This document shows, piece after piece, positions 1 through 6,555 of a stretch of DNA of 9,225 bases. The notes under the pieces were generated by a model. That model was not told the origin of the DNA and did no database searches. It saw only the letters and a list, made by a program, of their open reading frames with translations. The stretch lies in NCBI GenBank assembly GCA_934511165.1, contig CAKSWA010000057.1, positions 1 through 9,225 of the forward strand, given 5' to 3'. Made by a program: the position numbers and the translations under genes. The stretch is from an uncultured Oscillospiraceae bacterium (GTDB lineage: Bacteria; Bacillota; Clostridia; Oscillospirales; Oscillospiraceae). The first letter of the stretch is position 1; each line of letters begins with the position of its first letter.

Positions 1-16
1 CTTTTTGACATAACAG

Positions 17-60
17 CACCCCCTGATGTAGTTCTATTTTCCTACATCAGGGGGTGTTTT
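17..60 (+). terminator. Intrinsic terminator of a gene left of the window
   Basis: A perfect 15-bp stem (17-31 with 42-56) closes a 10-nt loop and is followed on the plus strand by TTTTGTCT. The stem is GC-rich at its base (five C facing five G). The opposite strand has no T-run after the hairpin, so it best fits a plus-strand transcript entering from the left and converging on the MFS gene. The hairpin could still slow RNA polymerase leaving the MFS gene at 127. No other gene is visible in bases 1-126. Confidence 0.75.
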
Positions 61-126
61 GTCTATTGTCCGTTTTTTCTGGTCCTGTTCAGCTGCATTC
101 GGGGAGATTTTTCTATCGGGCGGGAT

Positions 127-1314
127 TTATTGCTTCGGCTCTTCGAGTCCGCGGCAGGCGAGAATCGCGCCGACGGCGCATACCGCCGCGGCGATCCACG
201 CCGTTGCGGGGACGGAGAGAGTATCGAACAGCCGCCCGGAGATGAGACTTGCGAGCACGCCGCCGATGGTCGTCATGCTGAAGGCGAGACCCTGTCCCTT
301 GGCGGCATCCTCGTAAGGGACGATGAGTGTGACATATGCCACGATCCCCGGGACGTACAGCGCGTAGGACGGTATCTGTATCGCCGCTGCGGCAAAGAGC
401 AGCGGGATGCTCGGCGCTGCGGCGAATGCGGCGGCCTTGATCACAAAAAGGATGAACGAAAACCGCAGCACGCCCGCGCAGCTGCGCCGCCGGAAAACGC
501 GCGAGAAGAGCAGCATCGTCGGTATTTCGACCGCGGCAATAAACGCAGCGAGATAGCCGAGCGTTTCGGTGCCGCCGCCGGCGCGTTCCACAAAGTTGAT
601 GAGGAACGTGGACGTAGTGTTGTGCGAGAAAAAGAGAAGCGCCGTTCCGGCAAGCAGCAGACAGAAGCGGGGGCTCTGCCGGAGAAAATCGCTGAGTGAG
701 CGCCCCGGCGGCAGTGCCGCAGGATGGCTGGAAAGCATTTTTTTGCGCAGCCGGACGACCGAACGCGCGAGCAGCGCGTTGGCAACGCATTGCAGCGCCG
801 TGACGGCGAGCCCAACTGTGGGGAGAATGCGCACGCCGAACTTTGTGACCCATACCCCGAGCAGCATGGAGACCGCCATATATGCTGCCGAGCCCATGCT
901 GCGGGCGATGCCGTAATTGACGGGGCATTCGTAATGCTCAAAATCGGCGCACAGCTTGAGATTGAGCGTATTTACCGCGAGCGTGAACGCCAGAAGCAGC
1001 GGATAACAAATGCTTGTAACAGCGCCGCGCACCGGGAAAAACAGCAGAAGAAGAAGGAACACCGTCTGAAACGCCAGCATTGGCCAGAGCACATCCGCCG
1101 CGTTGAAGCGCGGCGACGTATCCACAAACGAGGAAAGCCCGGTGCCGAGGAAAAACCCGAGAACGCTTCCCAGTGCGAGCAGGGAGCCGAGCTCTGTGTT
1201 GCTGTAGCCGAGCGCGCCGAGATACACGGCGGCAAAGCTGCTGGAGAGGCAGAAAATCATCCAGAAGGATGCCTGATTGAGCGAGTAATATACCGTGATC
1301 CGTTTCGTGCTCAT
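127..1314 (-). CDS. MFS transporter (MFS_1-like / LacY-type fold)
   Basis: A polytopic membrane protein of 395 residues, the usual size for a 12-helix major facilitator. Two hydrophobic halves are separated by a basic loop (about residues 184-215, with RLRKK). The first half carries NYGIARSMGS (133-142), resembling the Y-G-x-x-R-x-x-G-S loop motif of the LacY/MFS_1-like branch. The second half has a glycine-rich helix ending GRLFD (about 339-364), also typical of that branch. Substrate cannot be read; related proteins move sugars, nucleosides or drugs with protons. The frame is open up to 1632, but the ATG at 1314 is chosen because it begins the MFS-like N-terminus, has AGAGGG six bases upstream, and lies just downstream of a good promoter. 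Longer versions would run through a terminator hairpin and into the alcohol dehydrogenase gene. It ends with TAA at 127. Confidence 0.85.
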   Translation of the reverse strand: MSTKRITVYYSLNQASFWMIFCLSSSFAAVYLGALGYSNTELGSLLALGSVLGFFLGTGLSSFVDTSPRFNAADVLWPMLAFQTVFLLLLLFFPVRGAVTSICYPLLLAFTLAVNTLNLKLCADFEHYECPVNYGIARSMGSAAYMAVSMLLGVWVTKFGVRILPTVGLAVTALQCVANALLARSVVRLRKKMLSSHPAALPPGRSLSDFLRQSPRFCLLLAGTALLFFSHNTTSTFLINFVERAGGGTETLGYLAAFIAAVEIPTMLLFSRVFRRRSCAGVLRFSFILFVIKAAAFAAAPSIPLLFAAAAIQIPSYALYVPGIVAYVTLIVPYEDAAKGQGLAFSMTTIGGVLASLISGRLFDTLSVPATAWIAAAVCAVGAILACRGLEEPKQ

Positions 1315-1353
1315 GCCGCGCCCTCTTTTGCCTTTCGTGAGAAGTCTACCTCT

Positions 1354-1382
1354 ATTATTCACAAAGGACACGCCGGTGTCAA
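1354..1382 (-). promoter_or_regulatory. σA-type promoter for the MFS gene, inside the upstream terminator
   Basis: On the minus strand TTGACA (1382-1377) is a perfect -35 box. It is followed by exactly 17 bases and then AATAAT (1359-1354), a five-of-six match to TATAAT. Transcription would start near 1347, giving a leader of about 33 bases to the ATG at 1314. The -35 box and spacer overlap the downstream arm of the terminator that ends the preceding gene. The match is read from sequence; activity is inferred. Confidence 0.6.
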
Positions 1383-1412
1383 GTCTGAGCGGCTTGCACC
1401 GGCGTGTCCTTT
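1363..1412 (-). terminator. Hairpin terminator after the alcohol dehydrogenase gene
   Basis: A perfect 16-bp stem pairs 1363-1378 with 1397-1412. Four more pairs (1380-1383 with 1393-1396) continue past a one-base bulge, leaving a nine-base loop. It lies 36 bases after the dehydrogenase stop. Read on the minus strand, the stem ends in TTT followed by GTGAATAAT, so the U-tract is weak and read-through into the MFS gene is possible. No plus-strand gene points at it. Confidence 0.65.
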
Positions 1413-1447
1413 TCGATTCCGATAAACGTAGTTGCGTGAGGCAGATC

Positions 1448-2632
1448 TTATTTCGCGGCGGCGTAGATTTTTTCGATGTCCGCGGCGTACAGGCGGACGA
1501 GCCCGCCAATCTTGATCGTGTCATTCTGCGTGCACTTGACGGCCATCTCGTGCATCTGCGCCTCGGTAATGTCGCCGAGACCGAGCTCACGCAGATTGGA
1601 CGGCATCCCGATGGAACGGCAGAAGCTCTCAAACGCGGCGATGCCGGCGAGCGCGGTCTCTTCGGGATTTTCGTAGTTCATTTCGCAGCCCATGACCTCT
1701 ACGGCAAAGCGCGTGAAGCGGGGGAGGTTAACGTGCATCACATACCGCGCCCAGCTGCCCCACACGGCGGCGAGACCGGCGCCGTGCGCCACATCGAACA
1801 TGCCGCCGAGCTCGTGCTCGATCTTGTGCGTTGCCCAGTCCTGCACCTTGCCGACGCCTATGAGATTGTTATGGGAAAGACTGCCTGCCCACATGAGCTC
1901 AGCGCGCGCGTCGTAGTCGTTCGGGTCGGCGAGCGCCTTCTGGATGTTGGCCATCACGGTTTTGAGAAGCCCTTCGCTCATGCGGTCGAGGAGTTCCGTA
2001 TGGTCGGTGTTGGAGAAATAGCGCTCAAAGGTGTGCATCATGATGTCCACGCCGCCGCTCGCCGTCTGGTACGGCGGAAGCGTGCAGGTGAGCGCGGGGT
2101 TCATAATGGCAAAGCGCGGGCGGGAGCACTCGTAGTTGACGCCCTTTTTGAGCCACCCGTCCTCGTTGGTGATGACGCAGGAGTTGCTCGTCTCGCTGCC
2201 TGCGGCGGCGATCGTCAGCACCGCACCGACGGGGGCGCACGCCTTGGCCGTCGCCTTGCCCATGAAAAGATCCCAGATATCAAATTCGGGGTTCGCGAGC
2301 GCATAGCCGATGGCTTTTGCCGTGTCGATCACGCTGCCGCCGCCGATGGCGAGCAGAAAGTCCGCGCCGGTCTCCTTCGCGAGCGCGATGCCGTCGCGCA
2401 CGCGGCTGAGCCGGGGGTTCGGCTGCACGCCGCCGAGCAGCTCGTAAGGGATGTTTGCGGCCTTGAGCGAATCGGTGCAGCGGTCGAGAAGCCCCGAGCG
2501 CACGGCGCTGCCGCCGCCGTAAACGACGAGCGCGTGCGTGCCGCCGGATTCGCGGACAAGCTCGCCGCAGCGGCTTTCGGTGCCGCGCCCGAAAACGACC
2601 TTTGTGGGAACGCAGTATTCAAAGTTCTGCAT
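1448..2632 (-). CDS. Iron-containing alcohol dehydrogenase, butanol dehydrogenase / YqhD type
   Basis: A cytosolic NAD(P)H-dependent oxidoreductase of 394 residues, close to the length of clostridial butanol dehydrogenases and E. coli YqhD. It would reduce aldehydes to alcohols, as in fermentation end steps or aldehyde detoxification. The N-terminal half shows nucleotide-binding glycine motifs GGGSAVRSG (39-47) and GGGSVIDTAKA (97-107). The C-terminal helical half carries the metal ligands: D196 and H200 in GGVDIMMHTFERY, H269 in THKIEHELGG, and H283 in DVAHGAG. These match the known D194/H198/H267/H281 set of YqhD with a constant offset of two, so all ligands are present. AAGGA lies six bases before the ATG. 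The start overlaps the end of the DUF1643 gene by 14 bases, indicating co-transcription and probably coupled translation. The physiological substrate, the metal (Fe or Zn) and the NADH/NADPH preference cannot be decided from sequence alone. Confidence 0.93.
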   Translation of the reverse strand: MQNFEYCVPTKVVFGRGTESRCGELVRESGGTHALVVYGGGSAVRSGLLDRCTDSLKAANIPYELLGGVQPNPRLSRVRDGIALAKETGADFLLAIGGGSVIDTAKAIGYALANPEFDIWDLFMGKATAKACAPVGAVLTIAAAGSETSNSCVITNEDGWLKKGVNYECSRPRFAIMNPALTCTLPPYQTASGGVDIMMHTFERYFSNTDHTELLDRMSEGLLKTVMANIQKALADPNDYDARAELMWAGSLSHNNLIGVGKVQDWATHKIEHELGGMFDVAHGAGLAAVWGSWARYVMHVNLPRFTRFAVEVMGCEMNYENPEETALAGIAAFESFCRSIGMPSNLRELGLGDITEAQMHEMAVKCTQNDTIKIGGLVRLYAADIEKIYAAAK

Positions 2633-3260
2633 GATGGATCCTTCTTTCCAGTGTATCTATGTAGTTTTTCACGTCAAAGGGATCGAGCGGCGTATCGCGC
2701 CGCAGATAGAGCGGGTGATGAGGGTGCCCCTTCACGGAGCGCTTGCCTGCCGTGAACCACTCCGCGCCGAACTCTTCGCCGATGGCGATCATGTCTGAAA
2801 CGCAGCGGGGGAGATACCGCCGCATTTCAATGATGTTGCCCCAGGCCGCCCACACCGCCGGGCGGCGGGGGAGAGAGGCTTCGAGAACATACCGGAACGC
2901 CGCCATATTCTCTGCGTGCAGCTGCTCGTTGAGCGCGGCGTCCATGTCGTTCGGGCGGGTGGCGCGCTGGGCGTAGACATTGAACATGATGAAGCTGTCA
3001 TACCCGTTCGCGAGAGCGATGCGCTGCACGCTCTGGAGCGTCGGGTCGAGCGCGTCCGGCGCGGCGGTCGAGGGGTTCACGCCGATGCAGATGAGCGGCT
3101 TTTCCCCGCGCGTGCCGAGGATGTACCGGTATTCGGTATAGAAATCCGGGGCGTACAGCCAGCGCGCAGCGTCATAATCGCCGCGCTGGCCGCTCTTTTC
3201 GAGCGCTTCCTGAAACGGCAGAAGCTCCAGCGTATCGGTGTCGGCGGTCGGAATGTGCAT
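2619..3260 (-). CDS. DUF1643 domain protein
   Basis: A 213-residue soluble protein without signal peptide or membrane segment. The DUF1643 signature is recognisable: a nearby YILG (46-49), then ICIGVNPSTA (57-66), LDPTLQSVQRIA (71-82), FNVYAQRATRP (93-103) and VWAAWGN (136-142). C-terminal KGHPHHPLYL (177-186) is also typical. The family's biochemical role is unknown to me, so no function is assigned. The ATG at 3260 is chosen because AAAGGAG lies six bases upstream in the 16-base gap after the metallopeptidase stop; the frame is open further upstream but without such support. It overlaps the following alcohol dehydrogenase start by 14 bases, so it sits third in a four-gene operon. Confidence 0.85.
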   Translation of the reverse strand: MHIPTADTDTLELLPFQEALEKSGQRGDYDAARWLYAPDFYTEYRYILGTRGEKPLICIGVNPSTAAPDALDPTLQSVQRIALANGYDSFIMFNVYAQRATRPNDMDAALNEQLHAENMAAFRYVLEASLPRRPAVWAAWGNIIEMRRYLPRCVSDMIAIGEEFGAEWFTAGKRSVKGHPHHPLYLRRDTPLDPFDVKNYIDTLERRIHHAEL

Positions 3261-3276
3261 ATGTTTCTCCTTTATC

Positions 3277-3792
3277 TTATTGCCGCAGCAGCGCGCGGCG
3301 CGCCTCGTGGTCGGGCATGACGGAGGCGATGAAGCGGTAGAAAGCCGCCGAATGATCATGGTGGCGGATGTGCGCGAGCTCGTGCACGACAACGTAGTCA
3401 ATGGCTTCCTCCGGGTACTGCATGAGCCGCCAGGAAAAGCTGATCGCGTTTTTGCCGCTGCAGCTTCCAAAGCGGGTGCGCGCGCCGGTAATCGTCACGC
3501 GTGTGGGATGCACGCCCATGAGCGCGGCATAGTGTTCGATCTTCGGCGGGAGGATCGTTTTGGCTTTTTCAATGAGTGCGCGGCGCTGCGCCTCGTCCGG
3601 CTCGGGATGCGCCGCCTGACGCGCCGCGAACCGTTCGTGTTCGCGCGCAAGCCACGCGCTCTCCTTTTCCACGATCCGGCGGATCTCCGTCTCGGATGTG
3701 AAGTACGGTGCGCGTACGACGAGCTTCCCATCCCGGTCGAGCCGCAGCCCGATGGTTTTCCGGTTGGAGCGGACGATCGTATAGCTTTCCAT
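3277..3792 (-). CDS. YgjP-type (DUF45) M48-like zinc metallopeptidase
   Basis: A 171-residue cytosolic protein. The N-terminus (YTIVRSNRKTIGLRL) fits the opening β-strands of the DUF45/YgjP family. The middle has FGSCSGKNAISFSWRL (108-123), matching the family's W/F-G-S-C-S-x-x-x-x-I-x-x-N/S-W-R-L element. The zinc-protease site is HELAH (137-141) followed by H147 in HIRHHDHS: H137 and H141 would bind zinc, E138 would be catalytic and H147 is the likely third ligand. The substrate is not established for the family. The ATG at 3792 shares one base with the stop of the upstream gene (TGATG), typical of translational coupling. An in-frame ATG at 3834 would add 14 residues within the upstream gene but lacks a ribosome binding site. 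Confidence 0.88.
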   Translation of the reverse strand: MESYTIVRSNRKTIGLRLDRDGKLVVRAPYFTSETEIRRIVEKESAWLAREHERFAARQAAHPEPDEAQRRALIEKAKTILPPKIEHYAALMGVHPTRVTITGARTRFGSCSGKNAISFSWRLMQYPEEAIDYVVVHELAHIRHHDHSAAFYRFIASVMPDHEARRALLRQ

Positions 3793-5420
3793 CAGTACCA
3801 GATCCACCCGAAGAGAAGAATTTTGATGAGCCACTGCCCGGCGGTGTAGCTGACGGTCACCGGAATCTCCTTCGTGACGAACCCGTCGCCGGAGACGCAG
3901 GTAATCACCGTCTCGCCGCGCTCACAGGCGCGCACCTCACCGGTGTCGGGATCGACCGAGGCGACGTTGATGTTGGAGCTATACCAGCGGACGGTTTTGT
4001 CCGAGGCGTCCTCCGGCGTGACCGTGGCTTCGAGCGTCACGGTATCCTTATAATGCAGCGTGAGCGCGTCCGGAAGTCCTTCGATGCCGGTTGCGGCGAT
4101 GAGCATGGGAATGCTCTCCTCGCCGAGCAGCACGCCGCAGTCGGCACAGAAGCGCTGACGCAGCCCCTCGCGGTCGTAGGTCGGCGCGGTGACGGTCATC
4201 CAGTCGCCGGAAACATGCTTCGGCACGGCGCGTTTTTCCATTTCCGCGCCGCAGAGCGCGCAGCGAAGCGTTTCCTCGCCGTCTTCGGTCTCGGTAGGCG
4301 CTTTCGTTTCCGTCCACTCGCCGGGGGTATGCTGCGGCGGCGTGATCGTGTCGCGGTAGGAATAGCCGCAGGTAGCGCACGTGTGTTCGGTGTAGCCCCA
4401 GGTATCGCAGCCCCCGGCGACGACCGCTTCGGTGTACGAGGGGTTCTCGCACGTTTCGGGCGTCAGATCGGTGCTGTAGTCCCAGGTTTCCTGGCGTTCG
4501 AAATCGGCGACGCACTCGGTAACGCTCGTCCAGGTGAGCAGTTCGCCGACGAACGCCTGGCAGTAGGCGCGCCGGTCGATGTTATCCTCAAAAAACGTGA
4601 TCTTCCCGTTGGCGCTGCATGCGGAGATCGTCCCAATGGGGATGGCCTTGTCGTACTGGTAGAACATACCGACGAGCCCGCCGTTGTGCGCATAGCCGCG
4701 GCAGGAGGCGTAGCCGTCGAGCATGACGGAACAGCCGATGAGCGTGGCGTTGCCGCAGCTCAGAATGCCGCCGAGAAACTGCTCGCAGCGAAGAGACGCA
4801 ATGCTCTTGTCGGTGAAAATGAGCGTCGATTCCGCAGAGCAGTTCGTATACGTTCCGCCACCGAAGCCGACGAACCCGGAAATACCGGCTATGCAGCGGT
4901 CGTCCGCGCTCACCGGCTCCCGCTGGCACGTTTCGGTGAGATCGATGCGCGCATCGTAAATGGACACATTTTCGAGCGCCGTCCCCGATGAGGCAAAGCC
5001 CGCGAGAGCCCCGGCAAACACATCCTCCGGCGTCTCTACGGCAATTTTGATGCCGCGCAGCGAAAGGTCATGAATCGAAGCGCCGTCAAGCACGGAGAAA
5101 AAGCCGGTGAGCGCGGTATCGTAGGGCTTGTTGTTCCCGTCTACCGTCACAGCGCGATCCGCGCCGAGCGAGATGATCGTAATATTGTAAATGGTATGTC
5201 CGCCGCCGTCGAGCGTGCCGGAAAAGGCCGCCGGTTCCCAGTCTATGCCGGTCATATCAATGTCGGCGGTGAGAACAAAGTCGCCGTCCGGCGTTTCGCG
5301 CAGAAGCGAGAGCTCCTCCGCGGAGGATATCTCCACCGGCGCGTCCGCCGTTGCGGCGGGGCAGAGTGCGAGCAGAAGCACGGCGCACAGCGCGCCGGAA
5401 AGAAAGCGTTTCATGTTCAT
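3792..5420 (-). CDS. Secreted GLUG-like repeat / CxxCG / Big_2 protein
   Basis: A 542-residue exported protein. MNMKRF and a hydrophobic stretch form a signal peptide, probably cut after ATA (about residue 25); C20 has Leu rather than a small residue at -1, so a lipoprotein is unlikely. Residues about 30-310 contain about six imperfect repeats resembling GLUG β-helix coils (for example GGLVG at 247-251 and LGGILSCG at 216-223). Three CxxCG modules follow (C348/C351, C387/C390, C425/C428), the last two in repeats beginning GEWTETKAPT and GDWMTVTAPT. An Ig-like Big_2 domain covers about 443-524, with WYSSNINVASVDPDTGEV at 479-496. The C-terminus is hydrophobic and aromatic, WLIKILLFGWIWY. AGGAGG (5433-5428) seven bases upstream fixes the ATG at 5420 rather than the longer open frame. 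Likely acts outside the cell or in the envelope, perhaps in adhesion; no catalytic domain is seen. First gene of a four-gene operon. Confidence 0.85.
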   Translation of the reverse strand: MNMKRFLSGALCAVLLLALCPAATADAPVEISSAEELSLLRETPDGDFVLTADIDMTGIDWEPAAFSGTLDGGGHTIYNITIISLGADRAVTVDGNNKPYDTALTGFFSVLDGASIHDLSLRGIKIAVETPEDVFAGALAGFASSGTALENVSIYDARIDLTETCQREPVSADDRCIAGISGFVGFGGGTYTNCSAESTLIFTDKSIASLRCEQFLGGILSCGNATLIGCSVMLDGYASCRGYAHNGGLVGMFYQYDKAIPIGTISACSANGKITFFEDNIDRRAYCQAFVGELLTWTSVTECVADFERQETWDYSTDLTPETCENPSYTEAVVAGGCDTWGYTEHTCATCGYSYRDTITPPQHTPGEWTETKAPTETEDGEETLRCALCGAEMEKRAVPKHVSGDWMTVTAPTYDREGLRQRFCADCGVLLGEESIPMLIAATGIEGLPDALTLHYKDTVTLEATVTPEDASDKTVRWYSSNINVASVDPDTGEVRACERGETVITCVSGDGFVTKEIPVTVSYTAGQWLIKILLFGWIWY

Positions 5421-5446
5421 AAAAAGGCCTCCTGTGATGCTGTCTA

Positions 5447-5476
5447 AGTATAGCACGCTCGTCAAATGTTTTGCAA
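5447..5476 (-). promoter_or_regulatory. Promoter for the secreted-protein operon
   Basis: On the minus strand TTGCAA (5476-5471) is followed by 18 bases and TATACT (5452-5447). TGC immediately precedes the -10 box, giving an extended -10 (TGnTATACT). The start of transcription would be near 5440, leaving a leader of about 20 bases that holds AGGAGG. The -35 is a four-of-six match to TTGACA. Activity is inferred. Confidence 0.6.
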
Positions 5477-5499
5477 CTGCCGCTGCGATGCGGTATAAT
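5471..5499 (+). promoter_or_regulatory. σA promoter for the tRNA-dihydrouridine synthase gene
   Basis: TTGCAA (5471-5476), a 17-base spacer and a perfect TATAAT (5494-5499). The predicted transcript would start near 5506, about 64 bases before the ATG at 5570. Its -35 box is the same palindromic hexamer used by the divergent promoter. The consensus match is read from sequence; function is inferred. Confidence 0.7.
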
Positions 5500-5510
5500 A
5501 AACACTGTAG

Positions 5511-5531
5511 GGGCGGGGCTTTGCTCCGCCC
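5511..5531 (+). repeat. GC-rich 5'-leader hairpin, possible dispersed repeat
   Basis: GGGCGGGGC (5511-5519) pairs with GCTCCGCCC (5523-5531) around a TTT loop, a nine-pair stem with one G-T pair. It lies about five bases into the predicted dus transcript and does not cover the ribosome binding site at 5556-5559. The TGTAGGGGCGG...CCGCCCG form resembles short palindromes that I recall as dispersed in Clostridia genomes, so it may be a REP-like copy or an mRNA-stabilising 5' hairpin. There is no T-run after it, so it is not a terminator. Confidence 0.4.
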
Positions 5532-5569
5532 GCGAACCATCGCCTCTTTCTTTATGGAGTTATGCAAGT

Positions 5570-6511
5570 ATGAAATACTATTTTGCCCCCATGGAGGGCA
5601 TCACGACGCACACCTTCCGCGCGATACACTCGCGGCTCTTTCCCGGCGCTGACCGATACTATACGCCGTTTTTTTCCCCGACATCCGATCATTTGTTCAC
5701 ACCGCGGGAGCTGCGCGAGCTGACGCCGGAGGTGGGCTGCGCTGCGCCGGTCGTGCCGCAGATCCTCTCCAAGTGCGCTGCGGACATCGTCTGGGCCTCC
5801 GAGGGGCTGCGCGATATGGGGTATACGGTTTTTAATCTCAATCTCGGCTGTCCCTCGGCGACCGTGACGGCCAAGGGTAAGGGCGCGGGACTGCTGCAAA
5901 AGCCGGATGCGCTCGACGCGCTCCTCGCGGACGTGTTCACCGGCTCGCCGATTGCCGTGTCGCTCAAAAGCCGGATCGGATATCTTGCGCCGGAGGAGTT
6001 CCCGCGCCTTTTGTCCATCTACCGGCAGTACGGCGCGCAGGAGCTCATTCTCCACCCGCGCACGCGAAAGGAAATGTACTCCGGCGCGGTACATATGGAT
6101 GCCTTCGCTCTCGCCGCGGCGGGGAGTCCTTTCCCGGTCGTATATAACGGCGATCTCTTCACCGCGGAGGATGTCCTTGCCTTTGAAGCCGCCCACCCGG
6201 AGACGGAGGCGGTCATGCTCGGCCGCGGCGCGGCGGCCGACCCCGCGCTCTTCCGCCGCCTGCGCGGCGGGGCGGCGGCCTCCCGCAAAGAACTGCGGCA
6301 GTTCCACGAAGAACTGTACGAGGCCTACCGCGCAGAGCTCGGCGGCGTGAACGCCATACGCAAAATGAAGGAGCTCTGGCACTATCTCTCGGCGCTCTTT
6401 ATCGGCGGGGACGAGCTTGCCAAAAAGATCGCCCGAACGAAGGATGTGTATAAATTCAATGACTACGTATCCGAAGCGCTTTGTAATCTCCTGCTTCGGA
6501 GCGAGCAATAA
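5570..6511 (+). CDS. dus: tRNA-dihydrouridine synthase (Dus family)
   Basis: A 313-residue FMN enzyme that reduces uridine to dihydrouridine in tRNA loops using NAD(P)H. It begins with APMEG (6-10) of the FMN-binding barrel, then has NLNLGCPS (89-96) with C94 as the expected catalytic acid. K133 in VSLKSRIG and H162 in LHPRTRKEMYSG match the conserved FMN/substrate residues. VVYNGDLFT (190-198) and VMLGRGAAADP (215-225) form the phosphate-binding part of the barrel. The C-terminal part (about 240-313) is the helical tRNA-binding region. Length is normal. The ATG at 5570 starts exactly at the conserved MKYYFAPMEG, with GGAG ten bases upstream; the in-frame ATG at 5471 lies in the -35 box and is rejected. 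It appears to be transcribed alone, between its promoter and terminator. Which uridine it modifies, and so which Dus subtype it is, cannot be read here. Confidence 0.93.
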   Translation: MKYYFAPMEGITTHTFRAIHSRLFPGADRYYTPFFSPTSDHLFTPRELRELTPEVGCAAPVVPQILSKCAADIVWASEGLRDMGYTVFNLNLGCPSATVTAKGKGAGLLQKPDALDALLADVFTGSPIAVSLKSRIGYLAPEEFPRLLSIYRQYGAQELILHPRTRKEMYSGAVHMDAFALAAAGSPFPVVYNGDLFTAEDVLAFEAAHPETEAVMLGRGAAADPALFRRLRGGAAASRKELRQFHEELYEAYRAELGGVNAIRKMKELWHYLSALFIGGDELAKKIARTKDVYKFNDYVSEALCNLLLRSEQ

Positions 6512-6516
6512 AATGG

Positions 6517-6546
6517 GCTGCCGCGAAAAAACACGGCAGCTTTTTT
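6517..6546 (+). terminator. Intrinsic terminator of the dus gene
   Basis: GCTGCCG (6517-6523) pairs with CGGCAGC (6534-6540) around an A-rich ten-base loop and is followed by six T. It begins five bases after the dus TAA stop. This is a textbook Rho-independent terminator on the plus strand, separating dus from the sigma-factor cassette. Confidence 0.88.
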
Positions 6547-6555
6547 GACAAACGG

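Noticed and set aside
1..126. Whether the 15-bp palindrome is a recombination or attachment site, or a CRISPR-like repeat
   Set aside because: Single copy in the window, hairpin with T-rich downstream sequence, and located at a convergent gene boundary. A terminator explains it fully.
1295..2755. Long plus-strand open frame of 486 codons opposite the alcohol dehydrogenase
   Set aside because: It has an arginine/alanine/valine-rich composition with no recognisable motif. It lies opposite a strongly supported enzyme gene and spans the MFS start, the terminator and three genes. It is a by-product of GC-rich codon use.
3793..3834. Upstream in-frame ATG at 3834 for the YgjP-type metallopeptidase
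   Set aside because: It would overlap the upstream gene by 43 bases and lacks a ribosome binding site. The ATG at 3792 makes a TGATG coupling site and gives the usual family N-terminus.
3708..4991. Long plus-strand open frame of 427 codons opposite the secreted-protein gene
   Set aside because: Low-complexity Gly/Ala/Arg-rich translation with no domain. The minus strand carries a signal peptide, repeats, a Big_2 domain and a perfect ribosome binding site.
5562..5573. Three-codon ORF (ATG CAA GTA TGA) overlapping the dus start as a regulatory uORF
   Set aside because: Its ATG is only two bases from GGAG, too close for efficient initiation, and such tiny frames arise easily by chance.
5552..6508. 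Minus-strand open frame of 318 codons opposite dus
   Set aside because: Antisense shadow of a gene with complete Dus motifs; no ribosome binding site or recognisable domain.
6545..6550. TTGACA at the end of the dus terminator T-run, as a σA -35 box
   Set aside because: No TATAAT-like hexamer at 16-18 bp spacing; the nearest candidate, TATTGC, is 22 bp away. The ECF-type motif slightly downstream explains the region better.
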